Positions 26,189-34,313 of a stretch of 64,000 nucleotides of DNA are shown piece by piece. The stretch spans positions 124,001 through 188,000 of the forward strand of contig CALRRO020000008.1 of NCBI GenBank assembly GCA_943370595.1, read 5' to 3'. The position numbers and the translations under genes were made by a program. The notes below the pieces were generated by a model, which was given only the letters and a program-made list of their open reading frames with translations, made no database searches and was not told where the DNA came from. The stretch's first letter is position 1; each line of letters begins with the position of its first letter. Source of the stretch: Piscinibacter sp943370595 (GTDB lineage Bacteria; Pseudomonadota; Gammaproteobacteria; Burkholderiales; Burkholderiaceae_C).

Positions 26189-26264
26189 TGGTGGGCCCTG
26201 AAGGATTCGAACCTTCGACCAACGGATTAAGAGTCCGCTGCTCTACCAACTGAGCTAAGAGCCC
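26189..26264 (-). tRNA. tRNA-Lys (CTT anticodon)
   Basis: The minus strand folds as a complete 76-nt tRNA with encoded CCA. The acceptor GGGCTCT pairs with AGGGCCC (one GU pair), the D arm is AGCTCAGTTGGTAGAGC, the anticodon loop is ACTCTTAAT with CTT, and the T arm carries GGTTCGAATCC. It is followed 19 bases upstream on the genome by a second tRNA-Lys with a different anticodon. Both precede a strong terminator. Confidence 0.97.
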
Positions 26265-26283
26265 GAATTCTCGCCACCTTCGG

Positions 26284-26359
26284 TGGTGGGTCGTGCAGGA
26301 TTCGAACCTGCGACCAACGGATTAAAAGTCCGCTGCTCTACCGACTGAGCTAACGACCC
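26284..26359 (-). tRNA. tRNA-Lys (TTT anticodon)
   Basis: The minus strand gives a complete 76-nt tRNA with encoded CCA. The acceptor GGGTCGT pairs with ACGACCC, the anticodon loop ACTTTTAAT carries TTT, and the T arm has GGTTCGAATCC. It is transcribed just before tRNA-Lys(CTT) and lies 23 bases from the tcdA stop codon. Both lysine tRNAs carry an A37 expected to become t6A/ct6A. Confidence 0.97.
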
Positions 26360-26382
26360 GCTACCACTGGATAAGCCCGCGA

Positions 26383-27195
26383 TTATAGCTTGGCCGCCGG
26401 CGCGCTCAGTACCTCGACAGCCGCGCATTCTAGCGCAATTTGGGCGGCCACCATGCCGAAGGTCGCGGTCACGCTCACGGTGGAGCCGTAGCCGTGGCAG
26501 TTGAGGTTGGCTTCGACGTCGCAGGCCTCGCCCGGCGGCATCAGCACCGGCTCGCGCGAGAACACGCAGCGCACGCCGATCGGCCCCTTGCGCGCGGCAT
26601 CGTGGCGCTGCCGCAGGCGCTGTCGCAACGAGGCGAGCAACGGGTCGTGCGTGACGGCGGCGAGGTCGTCGACCTCCACCGCCTGCGGGCGCCGCTTGCC
26701 ACCCGCGGCGCCGACGACGATCAGCGGCGAGCGCGTCTGCAGCGACCAGGCCGCCATCGCCAGCTTGGCACGCAGCTGGTCGCAGGCATCGATCACCACG
26801 TCGACGGGTTGCGGCAGCACTGCCGGCCAGTTGTCGGGCTCGGCGAAGGCCTCCACCTCGTGGACGACGCAGGCCGGGTGGATGTCCGCGATGCGCTCGG
26901 CCAGCGCCCGCACCTTGGCCATGCCGACGGTCGCGCCCAGCGCCTGCACCTGGCGGTTGATATTGGACTCGGCGACATGGTCGAGGTCGACCAGCGTCAG
27001 CTCGGCCACGCCACTGCGCGCCAGCACCTCGGCCGCCCAGGAACCGACGCCTCCGACGCCGACCACCGCGATGCGCGATGCGCGGATGCGTGCGTAGCCC
27101 AGGTCGCCGTACAGGCGCCTCAGCCCGCCGAAGCGCCGTTCGAGATCGGCCGCGTCGACGGGCGCAAGCGGCAGCGCCGACGCGAAGTCGTTCAT
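26383..27195 (-). CDS. tcdA: tRNA threonylcarbamoyladenosine dehydratase TcdA
   Basis: This 270-residue E1-like enzyme converts t6A37 to its cyclic form ct6A in ANN-decoding tRNAs, using ATP. It shows the nucleotide-binding motif VVGVGGVGSWAAEVLARSG, LVDLDHVAESNINRQ and VVIDACDQLRAKLAM of the YgdL/TcdA family. The start at 27195 overlaps the stop of the upstream transporter gene (ATGA), so the two are co-translated. The two tRNA-Lys genes directly downstream on the same strand encode expected substrates. A MoeB/ThiF-type E1 is the alternative, but the YgdL-like C-terminus favours TcdA. Confidence 0.92.
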   Translation of the reverse strand: MNDFASALPLAPVDAADLERRFGGLRRLYGDLGYARIRASRIAVVGVGGVGSWAAEVLARSGVAELTLVDLDHVAESNINRQVQALGATVGMAKVRALAERIADIHPACVVHEVEAFAEPDNWPAVLPQPVDVVIDACDQLRAKLAMAAWSLQTRSPLIVVGAAGGKRRPQAVEVDDLAAVTHDPLLASLRQRLRQRHDAARKGPIGVRCVFSREPVLMPPGEACDVEANLNCHGYGSTVSVTATFGMVAAQIALECAAVEVLSAPAAKL

Positions 27196-28307
27196 GCCGA
27201 GCGCTCGACTCGCCAGAACTGGAAGCGCAGCGCCGCCGCCGCGCCGGCCAGGATGGCCGCCATCGCGACGAAGCTCGTCAGGCTCAGCGTCGACAGGCCC
27301 GACAGGCCCTGGCCGATGGTGCAGCCCATCGCCGTGACGCCGCCCACGCCCATCAGCGTCGCGCCGATCAGGTGGTCGGCCGTGTCCTTCGCGTCGCGGA
27401 AGCCTTCCCAGCGGAAGCTGCGCGAGGCCAGTGCATACAGCGCCGAGCCGATCACCACCCCGACCGTCGTGACGATGGCAATCGTCAGCACCTTGCTCTT
27501 GTCGCTGAAGAAGATCAGCCAGTCGATCGTGTAGGCCATCGGCGCGACGAAGGTCAGCGACTCCATGCGCTGCGAGTTGGTGGCCACGAAGGCCTCCTGC
27601 AGTGTGTTGGGATCCTCGGCCACGTAGCCCAGGCGGCCCGACACCCACCACAGCGCCGCGACGACACCGCCGATGCCCAGCCCGCCGAGCAGGTTGTCGG
27701 CACTGCGGCCCTCGGGGCGCACGAGCGCCCAGCCGATCAGCAGCAGGCCCAGGCCGATGCCGATGGCGGCGGCCAGCGTGGCCTTGGCGCCGCCGGTGGA
27801 GGCCGCGAACAGCGAGGGCAAGTCCTGGCCCGAGGCGAACTCGATCGCGACCTTGTCGACCGTCTCCACCCGCAGCACCGCCGTCAGCCCGCGCATCGTC
27901 GCGAAGGCGGCAATGCCGAGCACGCAGAACACGACCAGCGACTTCAGGTTGCCGCCGCCGATGCGCACCAGCGTCTTGCTGCCGCAGCCCGAGGCCAGCA
28001 CCATGCCGAAGCCGAACATCGCACCGCCGACCAGGGCCGACAGCCAGATGAATCGCGGCCCGGCATAGACGGTGTCGGCGGCCTCGATCCAGCCGAGCGC
28101 GACCATGGCGTTGAAGCCGATCATCGCCACGCCGATCGCCATGACCCACATGCGCATGCGCGACCAGTCGCCCATGGTCATGATGTCGGAGACCGCACCC
28201 ATGGTGCAGAAGTGGGTGCGCTGCGCGATGGCACCAAAGACGACGGCCAGCCCGAAGGCGGCCCACAGCACGGTTCGGCTCAGGGCCGCGATATCGATGT
28301 CTGGCAT
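27192..28307 (-). CDS. YeeE/YedE family (TsuA-like) transporter
   Basis: This 371-residue integral membrane protein is rich in Gly and small residues. It has the family's three Cys motifs: HFCTMGAVSD near the N-terminus, ASGCGSKTLVRIGGG near residue 107, and AMGCTIGQGLSGLST in the last third. These correspond to the cysteines through which the thiosulfate transporter TsuA passes its substrate. It probably imports thiosulfate or another sulfur compound. It overlaps tcdA by four bases and lies 2 kb from the sulfate importer, strengthening a sulfur theme. Selenium-related YedE proteins are an alternative. Confidence 0.88.
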   Translation of the reverse strand: MPDIDIAALSRTVLWAAFGLAVVFGAIAQRTHFCTMGAVSDIMTMGDWSRMRMWVMAIGVAMIGFNAMVALGWIEAADTVYAGPRFIWLSALVGGAMFGFGMVLASGCGSKTLVRIGGGNLKSLVVFCVLGIAAFATMRGLTAVLRVETVDKVAIEFASGQDLPSLFAASTGGAKATLAAAIGIGLGLLLIGWALVRPEGRSADNLLGGLGIGGVVAALWWVSGRLGYVAEDPNTLQEAFVATNSQRMESLTFVAPMAYTIDWLIFFSDKSKVLTIAIVTTVGVVIGSALYALASRSFRWEGFRDAKDTADHLIGATLMGVGGVTAMGCTIGQGLSGLSTLSLTSFVAMAAILAGAAAALRFQFWRVERSA

Positions 28308-28320
28308 GCCGCGATTTTAA

Positions 28321-28338
28321 GCAGCGCGGCTGCGCTGC
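28321..28338 (-). terminator. Possible terminator after cpoB
   Basis: GCAGCGC-GGCT-GCGCTGC forms a 7-bp GC-rich hairpin 26 bases past the cpoB stop on the minus strand. The following bases read TTAAAAT, only a weak U-tract. It also lies in the leader of the YeeE gene. Confidence 0.4.
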
Positions 28339-28363
28339 CCCGGCATCGCGGCGCCGGGCCCCG

Positions 28364-29143
28364 CTACTTCAGCGAGGCCAGACGCTCGCGACCGGCCTGC
28401 GCCGCCTCCGACTTGGGGTAGGCCTGCACCAGCTCGCCGATGGTCTTGCGGGCGCCCTTGGCGTCCTTCAGCTCGATCTGGCAGTTGGCGATGGCGAGCA
28501 TCGCCTCCGGCGCCTTCGGGTGCTCCGGGCGGGTCGACAGCAGCGAACGGAACGAGGCGATCGCCTCCTTGTACTGGCGCTGCCCGTACTGCGCGTTGCC
28601 CAGCCAGAAGGTGGCCGAGTCAACGTAGCCGCTGAGCGGGTAGCGACGCAGGAAGGAGGACAGGCCGGTCGACGCGGCGGCGAAGTCGCTCTTGCGGATG
28701 TGCGCGAAGGCCTCTTCGTAGAGACGCTTCTCCTCCGGGTCGGCGAGGAACTGCTTGTCGTCGACCGTGACGCTGACCGGCTCGAGCTTGCGGATGCGCT
28801 CGTCGATGCCGCTCTGCACGTCCTTGGTCTTGCGCTGCAGTTCGGCGACGTCGCGCGCGAGCTGTTCGTCCTGCCCGCGCATGCGCGCCAGCTCGCCGCG
28901 CATGGTCTCGAGCTGGTTGTTCAGGTCGAGCAGGCTGCGCTTGAGCTGTGACAGCTGGTCGGCCATCTGCGCATTCAGCTCGGCCTGCTTGACGCGGTTC
29001 GCCTCATTGCTGGCCTCGAGCTTCTGACGCAGGTCGAGGATGGCCTTGCGCGCTTCGTCGTCGTCGAACAGGCCGGCGTGCGCCGGCGAGGCCAGCGCGC
29101 CGGCCAGGGCGAGCGCAGTGAGGATTCTCGGCATGACCGGCAT
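28364..29143 (-). CDS. cpoB: Cell division coordinator CpoB (YbgF)
   Basis: This 259-residue periplasmic protein starts at ATG 29143; an in-frame TTG at 29161 inside the pal stop is less likely. A signal peptide ends near PAHAGLF. A long coiled coil follows (LRQKLEASNEANRVKQAELN to AELQRKTKD). The C-terminal half has TPR repeats, for example LYEEAFAHIRKSDFAAA and WLGNAQYGQRQYKEAIASF. CpoB couples the Tol-Pal machine to septal peptidoglycan synthesis. It is the last gene of the tolB-pal-cpoB operon, immediately after pal. Confidence 0.93.
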   Translation of the reverse strand: MPVMPRILTALALAGALASPAHAGLFDDDEARKAILDLRQKLEASNEANRVKQAELNAQMADQLSQLKRSLLDLNNQLETMRGELARMRGQDEQLARDVAELQRKTKDVQSGIDERIRKLEPVSVTVDDKQFLADPEEKRLYEEAFAHIRKSDFAAASTGLSSFLRRYPLSGYVDSATFWLGNAQYGQRQYKEAIASFRSLLSTRPEHPKAPEAMLAIANCQIELKDAKGARKTIGELVQAYPKSEAAQAGRERLASLK

Positions 29144-29157
29144 CGCGCTCGCTCCGC

Positions 29158-29703
29158 TCAACGGTAGACCAGCTCGGCGCGGCGGTTCTTCGCCCAGGCC
29201 GCTTCGTCGCTGCCCTGCACCGCCGGGCGCTCCTTGCCGAAGCTCACCGCCTCGATCTGGTCGTTGCCGGCGCCGAGCAGCGCCAGCGACTTCTGCACCG
29301 CCTCGGCGCGCTTCTGGCCCAGCGCCAGATTGTACTCGCGGCCACCGCGCTCGTCGGTGTGGCCTTCGACCGTGACCTTCTTCTTGCGATCGGCCGTCAG
29401 CACCTTGGCGTTGGCCTCGACGGTGGAGCGGAACTCGTCCTTGACGACATAGCTGTCGAAGTCGAAGAACACCACGCGCGGCAGGTTCGACAGCGCGGTG
29501 CTGTCGGTCTTGGCGATGTCGACCGGCGTGACCTTGCTCTGCGCGGTGTTGGCGGAGCCGCTGCCGCTGCCGGCGGTGGTACCGCGCGATTCGACCGGCG
29601 CCTTGTTGTCGTCCAGCGGCGTGCTCGAGCAGCCGGCCAGCACGGCGGCGGCCAGCAGGGCCAGGGCGGCACGGGGCAGGTTTTGGGTGTGCGTCGAGTT
29701 CAT
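29158..29703 (-). CDS. pal: Peptidoglycan-associated lipoprotein Pal
   Basis: This 181-residue outer-membrane lipoprotein has a signal sequence ending in LAGCSS, where the Cys is lipidated, followed by a flexible linker. The OmpA-like domain shows FFDFDSYVVKDEF, VEGHTDERGGREYNLALGQ and RRAEL, the residues that hold diaminopimelate of peptidoglycan. GAGGAG lies upstream of ATG 29703. It forms the Tol-Pal complex with TolB and helps outer-membrane constriction at division. Confidence 0.97.
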   Translation of the reverse strand: MNSTHTQNLPRAALALLAAAVLAGCSSTPLDDNKAPVESRGTTAGSGSGSANTAQSKVTPVDIAKTDSTALSNLPRVVFFDFDSYVVKDEFRSTVEANAKVLTADRKKKVTVEGHTDERGGREYNLALGQKRAEAVQKSLALLGAGNDQIEAVSFGKERPAVQGSDEAAWAKNRRAELVYR

Positions 29704-29776
29704 GGTCAGCTCCTCTTCGGATCGGGTAGGACGGTGCCGCTCATCGCGGCGGGGAAGGAAATCGGTTCGCCCGGCC

Positions 29777-31054
29777 TCAGCGGCCGTAGGGGCTCCAGGT
29801 GGGTTCACGCACGTCGGCGGTGGTCGAGACCAGCCGCGCCTTGATCTTGCCATCCAGCGTGGTGGTCATCAACACATCGCGGCCGCCGGCGCGGGTGGCA
29901 TAGATGATCAGCTTGCCGTTGGGCGAGAAGCTCGGGCTCTCGTCGTCGCTGCTGTCGGTCAGCGGCATCGGCTGGGCGCCGGGAGTGGCCAGGTCGAGCG
30001 AGTGCAGCTTGAAGCTGTTGCCCTGCCGCGAGATGTAGGCCAGCGTGCGGCCGTCGGGGCTGATCGCCGGGCTGATGTTGTAGCTGCCGCCGAAGGTGAT
30101 GCGCTCGACGTTGCCGCCGCCGCTGCCGACGCGGTAGACCTGCGGGCCGCCGCCGCGGTCGCTGACGAAATAGAGGCGCTTGCCGTCTGGCATCTCGAAC
30201 ACCGGTTCGGTGTCGATCGCCTGGCTGGTGGTCAGCCGGCGCACGTTGCCGCCGTTGCGGTCCATCAGATAGAGCTGCGAGCCGCCATCGCGCGACAGCG
30301 TCGCGGCGATGGTGTTGCCGTCCGGCCCCCAGGCCGGCGCGCTGTTCGAGCCGCGGAAGTTGGCGATGGCGCGGCGCTTGCCGGTCATCACTTCCTGCGC
30401 ATAGACCACCGCCTTCTGGCTCTCGAACGAGACGTAGGCGAGTTCCTTGCCGTCGGGCGACCAGGCCGGCGAGATGATCGGCTCGGGGCTGTTCAGCGCC
30501 ACCTGGCCGCCTTCGCCGTCGGCGTCGGCCACCCGCAGCGTGTAGCGGCCACCGCCGCGCGTCACGTAGGCAATGCGGGTGGAGAACACGCCCTTGTCGC
30601 CGGTCAGCTTCTCGTAGATGTAGTCGGCGATGCGGTGGGCGGCCAGGCGCAGGTCGGCGGCATCGACGGCAGTGGCCTGGCCGCCGATCTCGCTGCCCTT
30701 GACCACGTCCCAGAGCTTGAAGCGCACATCGAAGCGGCCGTCGGCCAGGCGCACCACCGAGCCGGCAGCCAGCGCATCGACGCTGCGACCGCGCCAGTCG
30801 GCCATCACCGGGCGGGAGGTTTCATCCAGCGGGCTGCCGTTGCCCTCGGTCGGGCGGAAGAAGCCGCTGCGCTCCAGGTCGGCGCGGATGATGGCGGAGA
30901 CCGGCTGCGGCGCCTTGTCCTCGTCGCGGAAGCGCGGCACGGCGATCGGCAGCTGCGTCGCGCCGACGCCGGAGATCTCGACGCGGAACTGTGCGCCCGC
31001 CGGCAACGCGATGCCCGCCGCGGCGGCGCCCAGCAATGTTCTTCTTGTCAGCAT
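29777..31054 (-). CDS. tolB: Tol-Pal system beta-propeller protein TolB
   Basis: This 425-residue periplasmic protein begins MLTRRTLLGAAAAG, a signal with twin arginines that could use Tat or Sec. The N-terminal alpha/beta domain is followed by WD-like propeller blades marked by PAWSPDGKELAYVS, PAWGPDGNTIAAT, YNISPAISPDGRTLAYIS and PSFSPNGKLIIY. TolB binds Pal and TolA. Pal and CpoB follow as expected. The usual upstream genes tolQ, tolR and tolA are not here; a lipopolysaccharide-type glycosyltransferase gene precedes tolB by 32 bases. Confidence 0.96.
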   Translation of the reverse strand: MLTRRTLLGAAAAGIALPAGAQFRVEISGVGATQLPIAVPRFRDEDKAPQPVSAIIRADLERSGFFRPTEGNGSPLDETSRPVMADWRGRSVDALAAGSVVRLADGRFDVRFKLWDVVKGSEIGGQATAVDAADLRLAAHRIADYIYEKLTGDKGVFSTRIAYVTRGGGRYTLRVADADGEGGQVALNSPEPIISPAWSPDGKELAYVSFESQKAVVYAQEVMTGKRRAIANFRGSNSAPAWGPDGNTIAATLSRDGGSQLYLMDRNGGNVRRLTTSQAIDTEPVFEMPDGKRLYFVSDRGGGPQVYRVGSGGGNVERITFGGSYNISPAISPDGRTLAYISRQGNSFKLHSLDLATPGAQPMPLTDSSDDESPSFSPNGKLIIYATRAGGRDVLMTTTLDGKIKARLVSTTADVREPTWSPYGR

Positions 31055-31086
31055 GGTCGGAACAGACTCGGGGAATGCGAATGAGT

Positions 31087-31887
31087 TCAATGCGCCGGCG
31101 CTGACTCTGCCAGCGCGAGCTTGAGATGACGGTAGTAGGTGCCTTCGGCGATGTACAGCGCCAGCACGAAGCCGAGCCGGCCGTCGAGGAAGCCGCGCTT
31201 GAGCAGGTAGCTGCGCACGAAGGCCCACAGCCCGTGCCCCAGGGCGCCGGACAGCGAACCACGCTTGCCGGCGCGGGCACGGTCGCGCGCCCGCCCGGTG
31301 GTGTAGCGGTTCATCTTGTCGAGGGCGTCTTCCAGGCTGGGCATGGTGTGGTGGAGCAGGTCGCCGTCCAGCCGCCCGATGCGACCCTCGACGACCACGC
31401 GCTCGTGCACGAGGTCTTCGGTGAAGCGGCCGCTGCCGCGGCGGAACAGGCGCAGCACGCGGTCGGGGTACCAGTCCCCGTGGCGCATCCACTGGCCGCA
31501 GAAGCTCGACAGACGCGACAGCTCGTAGCCGAGTGTCGCATCGCCGGCGGCTGTTTCACGCGCGGAAGATTGACCGGTTGTATCAGCGATCACGCGGCGG
31601 ATCTGCGCTGCAAGCGGCTCAGATATTCGCTCGTCGGCATCGAGACTGAGCACCCAGTCGCCGCGTGCCAGCGCCAGCGCGCGCCCCTTCTGGATGCCGA
31701 AGCCGGGCCAGTCGCCGACCACCGTCACCTGCGCGCCCAGGCCGCGCGCGATCTCGACCGTGCCGTCGGTGCTGCCGGAGTCGACGACGATCCACTCGTC
31801 GGCGAAGGCCACCGAAGCCAGGCAGGCCTCGATGTTGTGCGCCTCGTTCTTGGTGATCAGGACGACGGAGAGTCGGGGTGGGGTCAT
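31087..31887 (-). CDS. GT2 glycosyltransferase, WaaE/KdtX-like
   Basis: This 266-residue protein starts at ATG 31887. It has the GT2 opening SVVLITKNEAHNIEACL, DEWIVVDSGSTDGTVEIA and the metal-binding LSLDADERIS. WYPDRVLRLFRRG and the C-terminal GFVLALYIAEGTYYRHLKL are typical of the WaaE/KdtX branch, which adds a sugar to the lipopolysaccharide inner core. It lies between tolB and the divergent msbA gene, a setting consistent with lipopolysaccharide assembly. The exact sugar is not known. Confidence 0.88.
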   Translation of the reverse strand: MTPPRLSVVLITKNEAHNIEACLASVAFADEWIVVDSGSTDGTVEIARGLGAQVTVVGDWPGFGIQKGRALALARGDWVLSLDADERISEPLAAQIRRVIADTTGQSSARETAAGDATLGYELSRLSSFCGQWMRHGDWYPDRVLRLFRRGSGRFTEDLVHERVVVEGRIGRLDGDLLHHTMPSLEDALDKMNRYTTGRARDRARAGKRGSLSGALGHGLWAFVRSYLLKRGFLDGRLGFVLALYIAEGTYYRHLKLALAESAPAH

Positions 31888-31981
31888 GGGGTCCGCGTCG
31901 CGCGGGCGTCGCCCGGCAGCGGCCGATTGTAGGCAGCCGCGCTGCCGGCCACGCCAGGGGGCCGGCGCATAATCGCCGCCC

Positions 31982-33724
31982 ATGCCCGACGCCCCCGAGA
32001 CGCTTGCGCGCCGCATCCGGCGCATTGCGCCCTACTTCAGTTCAGGCCGGCGGGGTCTGGTGCTGGCCGGCGTCGGCTCGGTGGTGGCCGCGCTCACCGA
32101 ACCGGCGATCCCGTCGTTCATGCAGCACCTGCTGGACGCCGGCTTCCAGCAGCGCACGCTGCCGCTGTGGCAGATCCCGCTGATCGTCATCGGCCTGTTC
32201 GGCCTGCGCGGCTTCGCCGGCTTCGTTGCCCAGTACGGCCTCGCCTGGGCTGCCAACCGCGGCATGGTCGAGTTGCGCGCCGCGCTCTTCAAGCGCCTGC
32301 TCGACGCCGAACCGGCCCTGTTCACGCGCAACGCGGCCAGCAGCCTGATCAACACCGTGACCTTCGAGGTGCAGACCGGGGCCGTGCAGCTGACCAACTC
32401 GCTGACCAGCCTGGTGCGCGACTCGCTGACGCTGGTGGCGCTGCTGGGCTACCTGCTGTGGCTGAACTGGAAGCTCACGCTCTTCGTCGCGGTGCTGTTC
32501 CCGGCCGTGGCCTGGATCATGCGCACGCTCAGCCGCCGGCTGCACCGGCTGACCGTCGAGGGCCAGCAGGCGATCGACGAACTGGCCTACGTGGTCGAGG
32601 AGAACGTGCTGGCCTGGCGCATCGTGCGCCTGCACTCGGCGCAGGCCGCCGAGACCTCTCGCTTTGCCCGCGTCAGCGAGTCGCTGCGCCGCCTGGCGGT
32701 CAAGGCCGCGGTCGCCGCCGCGACGATGACACCGCTGACGCAGCTGCTCGCTGCCTGCGCGCTGTCGGCGGTGATCGTGGTGGCACTGTGGCAGAGCGGC
32801 CAGAGCGGCGGCTCGGTCGGCGGCTTCGTCGCCTTCGTGATGGCGATGCTGCAGCTGGTCGCGCCGATCAAGCACCTGTCGGAAGTGGCCGGGCCGATCA
32901 CCCGCGGCCTGGCGGCGCTGGAGCGCGGCGTCAACCTGGTCGAGGTCACGCCGGTGGAGCGCGGCGGCAGCTTCGCGCCGGCGCACTGCAGCGGCCGCAT
33001 CGAACTGCGCGACGTGAAGCTGCAGTACGAGGCCGCCTCGTCGCCGGCGCTCGACGGCGTGACGATGCGCATCGAACCCGGCGAGACGGTGGCGCTGGTC
33101 GGCCCCTCCGGCGCCGGCAAGAGCACCATCGTCAACCTGCTGCCGCGCTTCCTCGAGCCGACCAGCGGCGAGATCCTGCTCGACGGCACGCCACTGCGCG
33201 AGTGGGACATCCTCGCGCTGCGCCGCCAGTTCGCGCTGGTCAGCCAGGACGTGGTGCTGTTCAACGACAGCATCGCCGCCAACGTGGCGCTGAGCGAAGA
33301 CATCGACACCGCGCGTGTCACCGAGGCGCTGCGCGGCGCCAACCTGCTCGACATGGTGCAGGCGCTTCCGCAGGGCCTGGACACGCCGGTCGGCCACAAC
33401 GGCAGCCAGCTCTCCGGCGGCCAGCGCCAGCGCCTGGCGATTGCCCGCGCGATCTACAAGGACGCGCCCATCCTCGTGCTCGACGAGGCCACCTCGGCAT
33501 TGGACTCCGAGTCCGAGCGCCTGGTGCAAAGCGCCCTGGAGCGGCTGATGCAGGGCCGCACCAGCATCGTCATCGCGCATCGGCTGTCGACCATCGAACG
33601 GGCCGACCGCATCGTCGCGCTGGAAGCCGGCCGCGTTGCCGAGCAGGGCTCGCATGCCGAGCTGCTCGCCACCGGCGGCCTGTACGCCCGGCTGCACGCC
33701 CTTCAGTTCAGGAGCCCCGCATGA
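31982..33724 (+). CDS. msbA: Lipid A export ABC transporter MsbA
   Basis: This 580-residue protein has the usual MsbA length (582 in E. coli). Six membrane helices are followed by the ATPase: Walker A GPSGAGKST near residue 374, LSGGQRQRLAIARAIYKD near 477, Walker B LVLDEATSALD near 498 and IVIAHRLST near 530. It flips lipid A-core across the inner membrane. CATAAT lies seven bases before the ATG, which has no clear Shine-Dalgarno, so the transcript may be nearly leaderless. The stop overlaps the ATG of the next gene. Surrounding genes fit lipopolysaccharide synthesis. Confidence 0.94.
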   Translation: MPDAPETLARRIRRIAPYFSSGRRGLVLAGVGSVVAALTEPAIPSFMQHLLDAGFQQRTLPLWQIPLIVIGLFGLRGFAGFVAQYGLAWAANRGMVELRAALFKRLLDAEPALFTRNAASSLINTVTFEVQTGAVQLTNSLTSLVRDSLTLVALLGYLLWLNWKLTLFVAVLFPAVAWIMRTLSRRLHRLTVEGQQAIDELAYVVEENVLAWRIVRLHSAQAAETSRFARVSESLRRLAVKAAVAAATMTPLTQLLAACALSAVIVVALWQSGQSGGSVGGFVAFVMAMLQLVAPIKHLSEVAGPITRGLAALERGVNLVEVTPVERGGSFAPAHCSGRIELRDVKLQYEAASSPALDGVTMRIEPGETVALVGPSGAGKSTIVNLLPRFLEPTSGEILLDGTPLREWDILALRRQFALVSQDVVLFNDSIAANVALSEDIDTARVTEALRGANLLDMVQALPQGLDTPVGHNGSQLSGGQRQRLAIARAIYKDAPILVLDEATSALDSESERLVQSALERLMQGRTSIVIAHRLSTIERADRIVALEAGRVAEQGSHAELLATGGLYARLHALQFRSPA

Positions 33725-34305
33725 GCCTCCCCATTTCCCGCTACCCGGTGCCGGCGATCGAGTCGCTGCCCGACGACGTGAAGCAGCGCATCCTCGAGGT
33801 GCAGGAGAAGTCCGGCTTCGTGCCCAACGTCTTCCTCGCACTGGCGCACCGGCCCGACGAGTTCCGCGCCTTCTTCGCGTACCACGACGCGCTGATGCTG
33901 CGCCCCTCGGGCCTCTCCAAGGGCGAGAAGGAGATGATCGTCGTCGCCACCAGCGGCGCCAACCGCTGCCTGTACTGCGTCGTCGCGCACGGCGCGATCC
34001 TGCGCATCTACGAGAAGAACCCGCTGCTGGCGGACCAGGTGGCCGTCAACCACCGCAAGGCCGACATCACGCCGCGCCAGCGCGCGATGCTCGACTTCGC
34101 GATGAAGGTCTGCCTCGACTCGGCAACGGTCGACGAGAGCGACTTCACGGCGCTGAAGGCGCACGGATTCAGCGACGAGGACATCTGGGACATCGGTGCC
34201 ATCACCGCGTTGTTCGGCCTGTCCAACCGCATGGCCAACCTGGTCTCGATGCAGCCGAACGCCGAGTTCTTCCTGCTCGGGCGGGTGCCGAAGGCCAAGG
34301 CCTGA
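33721..34305 (+). CDS. Peroxidase-related AhpD/CMD family protein
   Basis: This 194-residue alpha-helical protein belongs to the carboxymuconolactone decarboxylase/AhpD group, in the peroxidase-related subfamily. The redox motif CLYCVVAHGAI near residue 87 supplies the CxxC and nearby His of the proton relay. The C-terminal half contains ITPRQRAMLDFAMKVC. Relatives reduce peroxides through this CxxC. The gene starts inside the msbA stop (ATGA), so it is translated with msbA, although no functional link to lipid A export is known. Confidence 0.87.
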   Translation: MSLPISRYPVPAIESLPDDVKQRILEVQEKSGFVPNVFLALAHRPDEFRAFFAYHDALMLRPSGLSKGEKEMIVVATSGANRCLYCVVAHGAILRIYEKNPLLADQVAVNHRKADITPRQRAMLDFAMKVCLDSATVDESDFTALKAHGFSDEDIWDIGAITALFGLSNRMANLVSMQPNAEFFLLGRVPKAKA

Positions 34306-34313
34306 TCACGCCG

